Below are positions 16,155 to 24,563 of a stretch of 64,000 bases of DNA, piece by piece. The notes beneath the pieces were generated by a model. The model was not told the DNA's origin and ran no database searches. It was given only the letters and a program-made list of their open reading frames with translations. This stretch comes from Paramagnetospirillum magneticum AMB-1 (lineage in GTDB: Bacteria; Pseudomonadota; Alphaproteobacteria; Rhodospirillales; Magnetospirillaceae), in NCBI RefSeq assembly GCF_000009985.1, contig NC_007626.1, positions 868,001 to 932,000 of the forward strand, read 5' to 3'. The translations under genes and the position numbers were made by a program. Every line of letters starts with the position of its first letter. Position 1 is the stretch's first letter.

Positions 16155-18542
16155 TCAATGCGTTGCGAGGCCTCGGGCGGCGGCTCGTGAGGCCGGCAGG
16201 GCCACCATGAAGCGCGAGCCGGCGCCTTCCTCCGATTCCACCCAGATGCGGCCGCCATGGGTGGTGACGATTTTGCGACAGATGGCCAGTCCGATGCCGG
16301 TTCCCTCGAACTCCCCTTCGGCGTGCAGGCGCTGGAACATCCCGAAGATACGCTCGAAATGTTCGGCGCCGATGCCCAGGCCGTTGTCTTCGACGGTGAT
16401 GATCCATTCATTGCCCTGACGGCGAGAGGAAAGGCGGATCTCCGGCTTGCGTTCGGGATGGCGGTACTTGACCGCATTGCCGATCAGGTTCTGGAACAGG
16501 CGAATCAATTCGCTGGAAATCCCAAGAATCCTGGGCAGCGGGTGTTCCACCAAGACTGTCGCCTCGTCGCTGCTGCCGGTCAGGCCGAGATTGGCGCAGG
16601 AATCGGCCACCACCTCCTCCAGGTCCAGGTCGGAGAGAGTCTCGCCGCCGCGCCCCACCCGCGAGTAATCGAGCAGCCCCTTGATCAGCGCATCCATGCG
16701 CCGCACTCCGGAGATGGTGTAGCCGATGAATTCGCGGCTGGACTCGTCCAGGGTCTCGCCCAGATGACGCTCCAGCAGGGTGACGTAGGAGGTGACCATG
16801 CGCAGGGGCTGGCGCAGGTCGTGGCTGGCCACATAGGCGAACTGTTCCAGCTCGGCGTTGGAGCGGGCCAGTTCCGCGGTCTTGGCCTGAAGCTCCGCCT
16901 CGAAGCGGTTGCGGTCGGAGACGTCGACCACGATGCTGCTGAGATAGGCGCGGCCGCCCACATGCAGGGGCGACGAATAGACCTCAACATCGCGGATGTC
17001 GCCCGATGACAGGCGATGCCTGAAGCGCAGGAACTTGCGCCCCTCGTTTTCCACCGCCGCCATTTCGTGCTCGATCTCCGCCGCCGAGGCCACGTTGATG
17101 TCCTGGATGTTCATGTGCTTCAGGACATCGGCGGGATAGCCGTAGAACAGGGCCGCGGAATCATTGGCGTCGGTGATGGCGCCGCTTTTAGGGTCGATCA
17201 GCAGCTTGATGGCCGGATTGCGGTGGAAGCTCTGGCTGTAAAGCTCCTCGCGCTCCGAAATGGCCTGTTGGGCACGGTGGGAATCGGTGACGTCACGCCC
17301 CACCGTCTGGTATCCGGTCAGATTATCCAGGGCGTCGTACAGCGCCGTAGTCCGCCATTCGATCCAGAGTTCCTGGCCGTCGGGGCGGACGACCCGGCGG
17401 CGGTCCTCGCGGTAGGGCTGGATATGATTGAGGGCCTGCAGGCAGGACAGGGAGAAGGTGCGTTCCTCGTCCGGCAGGAACTCGATCCACTTCCGCCCGA
17501 TCAGGCTGTCCGGGGTCTGGCCGTAAAAGCGGGCGTAGGCCCGGTTGACGGTGATCAGGGTCGTATCCTGGGTATAGCGATGGATCAGGTCATCCTGGTC
17601 GTCGACCAGGATGCGGTAGCTCTCCTCGCTGGCCTTCAGGGCAGTCTCGGCCCCGCGGCGCTCGCGCTCGCGCCGTTCCAGCTGCAGGGCCGCCCCCAGG
17701 AGGACGGTCGAGAACAGCAGGCCGATTCCGGCCATGACCAGCGTGTTGACGGTCCAGCGTCGCAACGCGGCCTGGGTGGTGATGCCTACCGAGACCACGA
17801 TGGGCTGGTGGTTCAGCGCCTGATAGGAGGCCAGCCGGTCCTGGCCGTCGAACGAACTGGGGGCGATGAAGGTGCCGGCCCGGGCCTTGGGCAGATAGTC
17901 GGAAAACAGCGGGCCCGAGCGGATGGAGCTGCCCACATGGAGCCCCGGATCGGGAAGGCGCGCCAAGACGTTGCCGTCCATGTTGGCGACCACCGCCCGG
18001 TCCACGTCGCCCTCCACGACGCCGCTCAGCGCCCCGGAAAAGAATTCCGGGTTGAGCGCGACGGCGATCAATCCGGCGAAGGTTCCCACCGGACTGGTGA
18101 TTGGCCGCGCCACCACCAAGCCAAGCTTGCCGGTCACCGGGCTGACCGAGGGGGGCGTGATGATCAGATGGCCATGAATGGGGGTCTGAGCCGCCGTCAT
18201 GAAATAGGGGCGGCGGGACAGATCCAGGCCAAGCATGGATGGCAGCGTCGAGGAGGTGACTTTTCCATCGGCATTGATGATGAAGACGTTGCGGACCTCG
18301 GGAAGGCCTGCGCTGCGGTGGCGCATCAGGTTCAGCAGTTCTGTAGGATCCGACCTTTCCCGCGAGTGGATGTCCACGTCCTGCAGCATCAGGTCAAGGC
18401 CACGCAGCGAGCCGGAGATGCGCTCGGCCACCACGCGGGTCAGGGCTTCGGTGAGTCGGCCGCTGTCATTGAGCGAGTTGTTGCGATCGCGCCAAGCCAC
18501 AAGGATGCCACTGATCCACACGACCAGCAGCACCGCAGTCAC
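16155..18542 (-). CDS. Membrane sensor histidine kinase with extracytoplasmic dCache-like domain and two PAS domains
   Basis: About 795 residues. TM1 lies in the first 20 residues, then a periplasmic sensor of about 240 residues (RRPYFMTAAQTPIHGHLI, typical of dCache), TM2 near 265-285 and two PAS domains with a PAC tail (GYQTVGRDVTD). The HisKA domain has ASHDLRQPLRM (His574). HATPase N-box NLIGNAVKYRH and G-boxes EDNGLGIG and GTGIGLAIC are intact. No response regulator is adjacent, so it is an orphan kinase. GTG 18542 is the first common start in frame, but it begins inside TM1. A CTG 18 codons upstream, preceded by GGGGGA, would give a more normal N-terminus (LNSVGRSYRPLVLVTAV). Confidence 0.85.
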   Translation of the reverse strand: MTAVLLVVWISGILVAWRDRNNSLNDSGRLTEALTRVVAERISGSLRGLDLMLQDVDIHSRERSDPTELLNLMRHRSAGLPEVRNVFIINADGKVTSSTLPSMLGLDLSRRPYFMTAAQTPIHGHLIITPPSVSPVTGKLGLVVARPITSPVGTFAGLIAVALNPEFFSGALSGVVEGDVDRAVVANMDGNVLARLPDPGLHVGSSIRSGPLFSDYLPKARAGTFIAPSSFDGQDRLASYQALNHQPIVVSVGITTQAALRRWTVNTLVMAGIGLLFSTVLLGAALQLERRERERRGAETALKASEESYRILVDDQDDLIHRYTQDTTLITVNRAYARFYGQTPDSLIGRKWIEFLPDEERTFSLSCLQALNHIQPYREDRRRVVRPDGQELWIEWRTTALYDALDNLTGYQTVGRDVTDSHRAQQAISEREELYSQSFHRNPAIKLLIDPKSGAITDANDSAALFYGYPADVLKHMNIQDINVASAAEIEHEMAAVENEGRKFLRFRHRLSSGDIRDVEVYSSPLHVGGRAYLSSIVVDVSDRNRFEAELQAKTAELARSNAELEQFAYVASHDLRQPLRMVTSYVTLLERHLGETLDESSREFIGYTISGVRRMDALIKGLLDYSRVGRGGETLSDLDLEEVVADSCANLGLTGSSDEATVLVEHPLPRILGISSELIRLFQNLIGNAVKYRHPERKPEIRLSSRRQGNEWIITVEDNGLGIGAEHFERIFGMFQRLHAEGEFEGTGIGLAICRKIVTTHGGRIWVESEEGAGSRFMVALPASRAAARGLATH

Positions 18543-18610
18543 CAGGACCAGCGGCCGGTAAGACCTGCCAACGCTGTTCAGTCCATCCCCCTGTCTCTAC
18601 AACCCCTGGC

Positions 18611-19093
18611 TTAACTGCCCTCTATCTCGCCCGTGGCGGCCTGAAGGTAGTTCTGCGCCCCCATCTTGGACATCAGGTCGATCTGGGTTTCCAGCCAGTC
18701 GACATGTTCTTCGGTATCTTCCAGAATTTCCGCCAGTTCATCGCGGGTGACGAAGTCCTGCTTGGTCTCGCACAAGGCGATGGTCTCGACCAGCGCCTTG
18801 TGCTCGGCCAGCTCCATCCTGAGATCCGAGGCCAGCATCTCGGCCACGTCCTCGCCGATGCCAAGCTTGCCCAGGTCCTGGAGATTGGGCAGGCCTTCCA
18901 GGAACAAGATGCGTTCGATGACCTCGTCGGCCTGCTTCATCTCCTCGATGGAATATTTGTAGACCGCCTTGCCCAGATCCTTCAGCCCCCAGTTCTTCAG
19001 CATGCGGGCGTGCAGGAAGTACTGGTTGATGGCGGTGAGGTGCAGCTTGAGCACGCCGTTCAGGTGGCGCAGGACCTCCTTGTCACCCTTCAT
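18611..19093 (-). CDS. bfr: Bacterioferritin subunit, heme-ligand type (ferroxidase residues lost)
   Basis: 160-residue ferritin-like four-helix protein. It aligns to E. coli Bfr without gaps through residue 126. Met52, the axial heme ligand, is present in IEEMKQAD. The di-iron site is degraded: position 18 is His instead of Glu, 54 is Gln instead of His, and 127 is Thr instead of Glu, while Tyr25, Glu51, Glu94 and His130 remain. It should therefore bind heme but not work as a normal ferroxidase. Its ATG overlaps the stop of the next bacterioferritin gene (ATGA), which has the complementary residues, so a mixed shell is expected. Confidence 0.92.
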   Translation of the reverse strand: MKGDKEVLRHLNGVLKLHLTAINQYFLHARMLKNWGLKDLGKAVYKYSIEEMKQADEVIERILFLEGLPNLQDLGKLGIGEDVAEMLASDLRMELAEHKALVETIALCETKQDFVTRDELAEILEDTEEHVDWLETQIDLMSKMGAQNYLQAATGEIEGS

Positions 19094-19581
19094 GACGCAC
19101 CTTGCGCGATGTCGCCGGCCGCCGATTGCAGGTAGTTCTGCAGGCCCATGCGGGCGATCAGGCCCAATTGCTGCTCAAGCCACAGGGTGTGATCCTGCTC
19201 GGTGTCCTCGAGAATCTTGCCCAGGATGCGCCTGGTGTCGTAATCGCCCTCGCTCTCGCAATGGGCGATGGCTTCCTTCAACTCGGCCACGACCTCGATT
19301 TCCAGATCCAGGTCGGCCTTCAGCATGGAGGGCACGTCCTTGCCCACCTTTGGCCCGGGGCGCTTGGACAGGTCGGGGGTTCCCTCCAGGAACAAGATGC
19401 GGCCGATCAGCAGGTCGGCGTGGCCGATCTCGTCCTGGCGTTCATGCTCGATGCGCTCGTAAAGCTTGGACAGGCCCCATTCGCGGTACATGCGCGAATG
19501 CACGAAATACTGATCGGCGGCGACAAGCTCTCCGACCAGGAGTTTATTGAGCCTTGATATGACGCTCTTCTTGCCTTTCAT
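19090..19581 (-). CDS. bfr: Bacterioferritin subunit, ferroxidase type (no heme-ligand Met)
   Basis: 163-residue bacterioferritin. Di-iron ligands Glu18, Tyr25 (nearby), Glu51, His54 and Glu94 are present; Glu128 and His131 match E. coli Glu127 and His130 after a one-residue insertion. Position 52 is Ile (DEIGHAD), so the usual Met heme ligand is missing. The protein should oxidise iron while its partner supplies heme and a route for iron release. Two subunit types have been described in Magnetospirillum magnetotacticum. It is first in the operon, with GGAGT ahead of the ATG. Confidence 0.92.
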   Translation of the reverse strand: MKGKKSVISRLNKLLVGELVAADQYFVHSRMYREWGLSKLYERIEHERQDEIGHADLLIGRILFLEGTPDLSKRPGPKVGKDVPSMLKADLDLEIEVVAELKEAIAHCESEGDYDTRRILGKILEDTEQDHTLWLEQQLGLIARMGLQNYLQSAAGDIAQGAS

Positions 19582-19666
19582 CGGCCGACTCCTGCTCAGG
19601 GATTGACCCGACCTCCAGCCTAACATCCCATCGGGGGATGGCAAGGCTACGAACGGGATAAGTCCA

Positions 19667-20557
19667 TCACGTGGTGACGAGTTCCGCCTTGATCCAGTCC
19701 CGGAATGCCCGGATGGGCGGGAATTCGGCGCGCTCGGGCAGGCAGGCCAGATGATAGGCGCTGGCCAGGGGGCGTCCGGGGAACAGGGCCACCAGTCGGC
19801 CGCCGGCCAGTTCGTCACAAACCAGGGTGCGCCAGACCAGGGCGACGCCCAGTCCGGCCAGGGCGGCCTCCAGGACCAGGGAGGCGTCGCCGAAGGGCCG
19901 CAGGCGCAGCGTCTCGGCCGGGCTGGCGCCCATCTCGGACAGCCAGGCCGGCCAGGTGGGGAAGGACGGGTCCCAGCCGATGCCTTCATTGACCAGCAAG
20001 GTGGCGCGGGCGAGATCGGACACCTCGCCCAGGCCGGCGGCCAGACGCGGCGTCGCCACCGCCACCACCTCTTCCAGGCGTAGCCGTTCCACCAGCAGCC
20101 CGGGATAGCGTCCCGGTCCGTAGCGGATGGCCAGGTCCACGCCCTCGCGGTCCAGATCCACCAGCCGCAACGTGGCGGACAGGTGCAGGTCAATGCCGGG
20201 ATGGGCGTCCTGGAAGCGGGTGAGGCGGGGGACCAGCCAGCGCGCCGCGAAGGCCGGCGGCGCCGACACCACCAGCGGCCGGGCCGGGCCGTCGGGGGCC
20301 AGCCGTCCCACGGCGGAGGCCAGGCGGTCGAAGGCGTCGCTGACCTCGCCCGAGACCAGGGCGGCGGCCCGGGTCAGCGACAGGCGCGTTCCGCGATGGA
20401 ACAGGCCGACGCCCAGGATGTCCTCCAATTGCTTGATCTGCTGGCTGATGGCCGCCGGGGTGACGCCCAGCTCCTCGGCGGCCCGCGCGAAGGACAGATG
20501 GCGGGCGGCGGCCTCGAAGGCATGCAGGGCCCGGAGGGGCGGGAGGCGACGGCGCAT
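19667..20557 (-). CDS. LysR-family transcriptional regulator, GcvA-like
   Basis: 296-residue LysR regulator. The N-terminal helix-turn-helix LRALHAFEAAARHLSFARAA and LGVTPAAISQQIKQLEDILG are typical of the GcvA/AmpR branch, and the co-inducer domain follows (PLVVSAPPAFAARWLVPRL). It diverges from a DMT-family exporter with a gap of about 100 bases, the usual layout of a LysR protein and its target. The inducer is unknown. Confidence 0.88.
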   Translation of the reverse strand: MRRRLPPLRALHAFEAAARHLSFARAAEELGVTPAAISQQIKQLEDILGVGLFHRGTRLSLTRAAALVSGEVSDAFDRLASAVGRLAPDGPARPLVVSAPPAFAARWLVPRLTRFQDAHPGIDLHLSATLRLVDLDREGVDLAIRYGPGRYPGLLVERLRLEEVVAVATPRLAAGLGEVSDLARATLLVNEGIGWDPSFPTWPAWLSEMGASPAETLRLRPFGDASLVLEAALAGLGVALVWRTLVCDELAGGRLVALFPGRPLASAYHLACLPERAEFPPIRAFRDWIKAELVTT

Positions 20558-20662
20558 GATTAGATTTCCTTAACCCGAGGGCGAGAAAAGCTCGTTTGAA
20601 GCCAAGAAGTTCCAAAGCGTATCGTTGCGACCATGATTAGTCTATCTCAATGGAGATCCATC

Positions 20663-21553
20663 ATGGGGCCGATCGCCATCTATGCCCTTGCCGCCCTCTC
20701 GGCCCTGTTCTGGGCGGCCAATTTCAATCTGGCCGGTCCGATCCTGGCCGACATGGCGCCCCTGGCGGCGGCGTCGGGGCGCTTCGTCCTGGCGGCGGTG
20801 ATCATGGTCGTGCTGGTGGCCGGGCGCGGCGAACTCGGCGCCCTGCTGGCGGCGGCGCGCAAATCCGGCGGACGGCTGGCCCTGTTGGGCGTGGTCGGCA
20901 TCGCCGGCTTCAACCTGCTGTTCTTCGACGCCATGCGCACCACCTCGGCGGTCAACGGCGCCCTGATCATGGCCACCAATCCCCTGCTCACCGCCGTGCT
21001 GGCGGCGCTGTTCCTGGGCGAGCAGTTGCCCGGCCGCCAGATCGCCGCCCTGCCGGTGGCTCTGGCCGGGGTGTCCATGGTCATCCTGGGCGGTGCCCGC
21101 GGTGAGGTGGTGTTCGGCCTGGGCGACGTGGAAATGATGGGCGCCAATCTGGCCTGGGCCGTCTACAACGTGCTGGCGCGGCGGTTGATGCCGGCGGGCT
21201 CGCCTTTGGTCAACGCCGCCATTCCCATGGCGGCGGGCGCCCTGGTGCTGACGGCGGCGGCCGGACTGAGCGGGGCGGAGTTCACGCTGCCGGGGCCCAA
21301 GGCCGCGGCAGCGCTGGCGGCCATGACGGTGTTCGGCTCGGTGCTGGCCTATCTGTTCTGGAACGCGGCCATCGCCCGCATGGGTGCGGGGCGGACCGCC
21401 CTGTTCCTCAACCTGGTGCCGGTCTTCGCCGCCAGCATCGCCACCCTGACCGGCACGCCGCCCAATCCGGCCCAGCTGGCGGGCGGTGCCGTGGTGGTCG
21501 CCGCCGTGATATTCTCCATGCTGCCCCGGCGGCCGCAACCCTGCCTGGCCTGA
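20663..21553 (+). CDS. DMT-family (EamA) transporter
   Basis: 296-residue inner-membrane protein with about ten hydrophobic helices in two EamA repeats (ALSALFWAANFNLAGPILAD in the first, GANLAWAVYNVLARRLMP opening the second). EamA proteins usually export metabolites or amino acids. I chose ATG 20663, with GGAGA six bases upstream, over ATG 20633, since it starts right before TM1. The divergent LysR gene probably controls it. Substrate unknown. Confidence 0.85.
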   Translation: MGPIAIYALAALSALFWAANFNLAGPILADMAPLAAASGRFVLAAVIMVVLVAGRGELGALLAAARKSGGRLALLGVVGIAGFNLLFFDAMRTTSAVNGALIMATNPLLTAVLAALFLGEQLPGRQIAALPVALAGVSMVILGGARGEVVFGLGDVEMMGANLAWAVYNVLARRLMPAGSPLVNAAIPMAAGALVLTAAAGLSGAEFTLPGPKAAAALAAMTVFGSVLAYLFWNAAIARMGAGRTALFLNLVPVFAASIATLTGTPPNPAQLAGGAVVVAAVIFSMLPRRPQPCLA

Positions 21554-21573
21554 CATTGCAACCGAGAGATTCC

Positions 21574-22011
21574 ATGACCAAGCCCGATCTCCAGGACCCG
21601 ACCATTTATCCTCACTGGGCGCGCGAGACCTTGCGCTATTGCGACACCGACGCCCAGGGCCATATCAACAACGTGGCGTTCTCGGTGTTCTGCGAGACCG
21701 GGCGGGTGCAATTCCTGCTGGAGCCCGGGCGGCCGCTGACGCCGCCCGGCACCTTCATGGTGATCGCCCGGCTGGTGCTGGATTTCATCGGCGAGATTCA
21801 CTGGCCGGGCGAGGTGCGCATTGGCACGGGCGTTACGAAGATCGGCCGCACCTCGTTCCATCTTGGCCAGGGGGTGTTCGTGGGCGAGCGCTGCGTCGCC
21901 ACCGCAGATTCCGTGCTGGTGCTGGCCGATCAGGACACCCGGCGCTCGACCCCTCTGCCGGACGAACTGCGCGCCCGGCTGGAGACTCGTTTGATACCGA
22001 CGGCCCGATAG
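21574..22011 (+). CDS. Acyl-CoA thioesterase, 4HBT hotdog family
   Basis: 145-residue hotdog-fold protein. The N-terminal RYCDTDAQGHINNVAFSVFC carries the catalytic Asp of the 4-hydroxybenzoyl-CoA/YbgC type (D-x-x-G-H-x-N-N), followed by the central strands FIGEIHWPGEVRIGTGVTKI. It hydrolyses an acyl-CoA. It starts about 20 bases after the exporter gene and is probably in its operon, so the exporter substrate and the released acid may be related. Start chosen with GAGAG upstream. Confidence 0.82.
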   Translation: MTKPDLQDPTIYPHWARETLRYCDTDAQGHINNVAFSVFCETGRVQFLLEPGRPLTPPGTFMVIARLVLDFIGEIHWPGEVRIGTGVTKIGRTSFHLGQGVFVGERCVATADSVLVLADQDTRRSTPLPDELRARLETRLIPTAR

Positions 22012-22120
22012 ATCGAGCCGTCGTAAGTCCCTCAGTCGCCGGGCGCTTCGCTCGGGCTTACTCGGCATAAGCCGAGGCGCGCGGTCGCGCTTGCCTCCGG
22101 CCGATGGCCGTCGGGAGGGA
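22012..22120. other. Intergenic stem-loops between convergent genes
   Basis: The stretch contains CTCGGC-ATAA-GCCGAG and nearby GGCCGATGGCC-type complementarity. It lies between convergent thioesterase and secreted-protein genes and has no T-run. It may be a two-way transcript end or a small palindromic repeat. Confidence 0.4.
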
Positions 22121-22567
22121 TCAGCGTTCCCGCCTGAGGGTCCAGCGGGCGCCCTGGCCGGCCTTGTTGGTGGCATAGCCGTAGATCTTGCCGTCCTCGG
22201 TGCGCACGCCCTCGAAATCGAAGGCGGTCTCGCCGTTCTCCACGGCGGTGAGGCGGAGGGTGCAGGCGCTGAGTTCCGACACCTTGCCCTCGATGACGGT
22301 GCCCTGCTTGTAGCCCAGGTTGCTGTTGAGGTCGGGCTTCTGCTCCAGCTTCCAGGTCAGGCCCTGGGCGTCGCGCTTGAATTCCCACTTGGAATAGGGC
22401 GCCACCCAGCGGCCCGCCAGCCAGTCGCCGGCATCGGCCTTGGTGGTGTCGCAGGTGGCGTCGGGCAGCGGCTCGGGCGGCGGGGCCTTGGGGCTCTTGG
22501 GCATGTCCTCGGCCAGGGCGGGAACACTGATGAGCAGGCAGCAAAGGGCCAGGGCGGCGCGACGCAT
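22121..22567 (-). CDS. Secreted hypothetical protein
   Basis: 148 residues with a clear Sec signal peptide (MRRAALALCCLLISVPALA-ED). After a proline-rich linker comes a compact beta-rich domain with two Cys residues (DATCDTT and SACTLRL) that could form a disulfide in the periplasm. I do not recognise the domain for certain; it resembles DUF2147-like envelope proteins in size and layout. It follows a small lipoprotein gene in the same direction, 11 bases apart. Confidence 0.6.
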   Translation of the reverse strand: MRRAALALCCLLISVPALAEDMPKSPKAPPPEPLPDATCDTTKADAGDWLAGRWVAPYSKWEFKRDAQGLTWKLEQKPDLNSNLGYKQGTVIEGKVSELSACTLRLTAVENGETAFDFEGVRTEDGKIYGYATNKAGQGARWTLRRER

Positions 22568-22578
22568 GGCTTGGGTCC

Positions 22579-22854
22579 TCAGTTCTTGGGGGCGGGGAAA
22601 TAGCCCAGCCCGCGCATGCAGGCATTGAGCTCGGCATCGTAGATCCGCTTGGCCTGGGCGCGCTCGTAGTCGCGCGTCGGGCTGTAGGTGTCGCGGCCGT
22701 CGTCGCGGAAGCCGGAACTCCGGTCGGCCGAGCGGCGGCAGGCGGAATAGTCGCGGCCCCACTGGTCCTTGGGCAATTGCGGATTGACCCAGGGGTTGCC
22801 GGCGGCACAGGCCCCCAGCAGCAGCGGCAGCAGAACGAGAATGCGATATTTCAC
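22579..22854 (-). CDS. Small lipoprotein
   Basis: 91 residues beginning with a lipoprotein signal (VKYRILVLLPLLLGAC, lipobox LLGAC, lipidated Cys16). The mature part is short and charged and has two more Cys residues (SACRRSA and NACMRGLGYF), and it ends in PAPKN. Start taken at GTG just before the signal; upstream in-frame starts would spoil the signal peptide. It is probably anchored in the envelope. Function unknown. Confidence 0.6.
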   Translation of the reverse strand: MKYRILVLLPLLLGACAAGNPWVNPQLPKDQWGRDYSACRRSADRSSGFRDDGRDTYSPTRDYERAQAKRIYDAELNACMRGLGYFPAPKN

Positions 22855-23023
22855 GGACGGAACGCCTGTTGATGAAACGCCCGGCATTCGGCCACAGCCC
22901 GGCCGCCAAGGCAAGGCTTGAACGTCTCCAAAGCGTCAGTTGAGCAAGCGCCCCCCTTGCGTCTATACTCCCGCCGCGCTTTGCGCTGCGTCGCAGCAAC
23001 AACCATAAATGTGGAGACCAAGG

Positions 23024-23458
23024 ATGAGCGGCGAATCGTTGAACGGAATGTATTTCGAGGAATTGTCGGTCGGCCAGTCGGCCATCTTCGCCAAGACCGT
23101 GACCGAGGCCGACATCGTCGCCTTCGCCGGTGTCTCCGGCGATTTCAACCCGGTTCACATCAACGAGGAATTCGCCAGCCAGACCATGTTCAAGGGCCGC
23201 ATCGCCCACGGCATGCTGTCGGCGGCGTTCGTCTCCACCGTGTTCGGCACCAAGCTGCCCGGCCCGGGCTGCATCTATGTCTCGCAGCTGCTGAAGTTCA
23301 AGGCTCCCGTGCGCATCGGCGACACCGTCACCGCCCGCGTCGAGGTCACCGCGCTGACCCCGGAAAAGAAGTTCGCCACCTTCAAGACCACCTGTTCGGT
23401 GGCCGGCAAGATCGTCATGGACGGTGAAGCCACCCTGATGGTTCCGTCCAAGGGCTGA
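23024..23458 (+). CDS. phaJ: MaoC-family (R)-specific enoyl-CoA hydratase, PhaJ-like
   Basis: 144-residue single-hotdog hydratase. SGDFNPVHINEEFA holds the catalytic Asp40-x4-His45 pair of the (R)-hydratase family, followed by GRIAHGMLSAAFVS. It hydrates trans-2-enoyl-CoA to (R)-3-hydroxyacyl-CoA and so can feed PHA synthesis from beta-oxidation. GGAGA six bases ahead fixes the start. PHA genes lie about 9 kb downstream, which supports the PhaJ reading. Related MaoC proteins of other pathways cannot be excluded. Confidence 0.82.
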   Translation: MSGESLNGMYFEELSVGQSAIFAKTVTEADIVAFAGVSGDFNPVHINEEFASQTMFKGRIAHGMLSAAFVSTVFGTKLPGPGCIYVSQLLKFKAPVRIGDTVTARVEVTALTPEKKFATFKTTCSVAGKIVMDGEATLMVPSKG

Positions 23459-23468
23459 TGCCTGGCAT

Positions 23469-23494
23469 CCCCCTCTCCCCATGGGGGAGGGGGA
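23469..23494. repeat. GC-rich inverted repeat between phaJ and ribF
   Basis: CCCCTCTCCCC-AT-GGGGGAGGGGG forms an imperfect hairpin just after the hydratase stop, without a T-run. It may slow or end transcription. A promoter for ribF would have to lie in the following 70 bases. Confidence 0.4.
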
Positions 23495-23564
23495 AGTCTT
23501 GCGCTGCGAAGCCTTTTGCACTACCCCTTTGCCCTTGGTTTTTTCCTGGGGCCCGATCCTTAAA

Positions 23565-24554
23565 ATGCGCCTGATCCGGCATTGCGGCGAGCTTTCCCCC
23601 GACCACCGCGGTTGCGTGGTGGCGCTGGGCAATTTCGACGGTGTCCATCTCGGCCATCAGGCGGTGATCCTGACCGCGCGCCGCATCGCCCAGGACCTGG
23701 GCGTGGCCCATGCGGTGATGACCTTCGAGCCCCATCCGCGCTCGCTGTTCAATCCCGACCAGCCGCCGTTCCGCCTGACGCCGTTCCGCGTCAAGTCCCG
23801 CCTGATCGAGGCGCTGGGCACCGATTTCCTGTATCAGCAGCATTTCGACCGCGATTTCGCCGCCATGACGGCGCTGGAATTCGTCGGTGGCGTGCTGGTG
23901 GGCTGCATGCAAGCCAGCCACGTGGTGGTGGGCTATGACTACGTGTTCGGCAAGGGCCGCCTGGGCACCGGCGCCTTCTTGCAGAAATGCGGCGAGGAAT
24001 CGGGCTTCGGCGTCACCGTGGTGCCGCCCGCCATGGCCGATCACGGCGAGACCTATTCCTCCACCGCCGTGCGCGAGCATCTGGTGGCCGGCCGCCCCGA
24101 TGCCGCCGCCCGTCTGCTGGGCCATTACTGGGAAGTGGAGGGCCGGGTCGAGCACGGCGACGCCCGTGGCCGCCTGCTGGGCTTTCCCACCGCCAATCTG
24201 CGCCTGGGCGAGTATCAGCGTCCGGCCAGCGGCGTCTATGCGGTCCGCGCCGGCATCGACAAGGGCGGGGCCACGGTGTGGCACGACGGCGTCGCCAATT
24301 TCGGCCGCCGCCCCACCTTCGACAAGACCGATGAATTGATGGAGGTCCATCTGCTGGACTTCAACGAGGACCTGTATGGCCGCCACCTGCGGGTGGCGCT
24401 GGTCGAGCATATCCGCCCCGAGCGCCGCTTCAGCGGGCTGGCCGAGCTGACCACCCAGATCACCGCCGATGTGGAGACCGGCCGCCGCCTGCTGGCCGCC
24501 CGCCATTTTTCCGCCGCCGCCGGGCCCATGGTGCCCGTCGCCCCTGCCGTCTGA
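23565..24554 (+). CDS. ribF: Bifunctional riboflavin kinase / FAD synthetase
   Basis: 329 residues. The N-terminal nucleotidyltransferase (FAD synthetase) has ALGNFDGVHLGHQAVI and the later SSTAVREHL motif; the C-terminal flavokinase has GRLLGFPTANLRL and GVANFGRRPTFD. It converts riboflavin to FMN and then FAD. The order ribF-ileS-lspA is common in proteobacteria; ileS starts nine bases after the stop. Confidence 0.95.
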   Translation: MRLIRHCGELSPDHRGCVVALGNFDGVHLGHQAVILTARRIAQDLGVAHAVMTFEPHPRSLFNPDQPPFRLTPFRVKSRLIEALGTDFLYQQHFDRDFAAMTALEFVGGVLVGCMQASHVVVGYDYVFGKGRLGTGAFLQKCGEESGFGVTVVPPAMADHGETYSSTAVREHLVAGRPDAAARLLGHYWEVEGRVEHGDARGRLLGFPTANLRLGEYQRPASGVYAVRAGIDKGGATVWHDGVANFGRRPTFDKTDELMEVHLLDFNEDLYGRHLRVALVEHIRPERRFSGLAELTTQITADVETGRRLLAARHFSAAAGPMVPVAPAV

Positions 24555-24563
24555 GAGCCCGTC

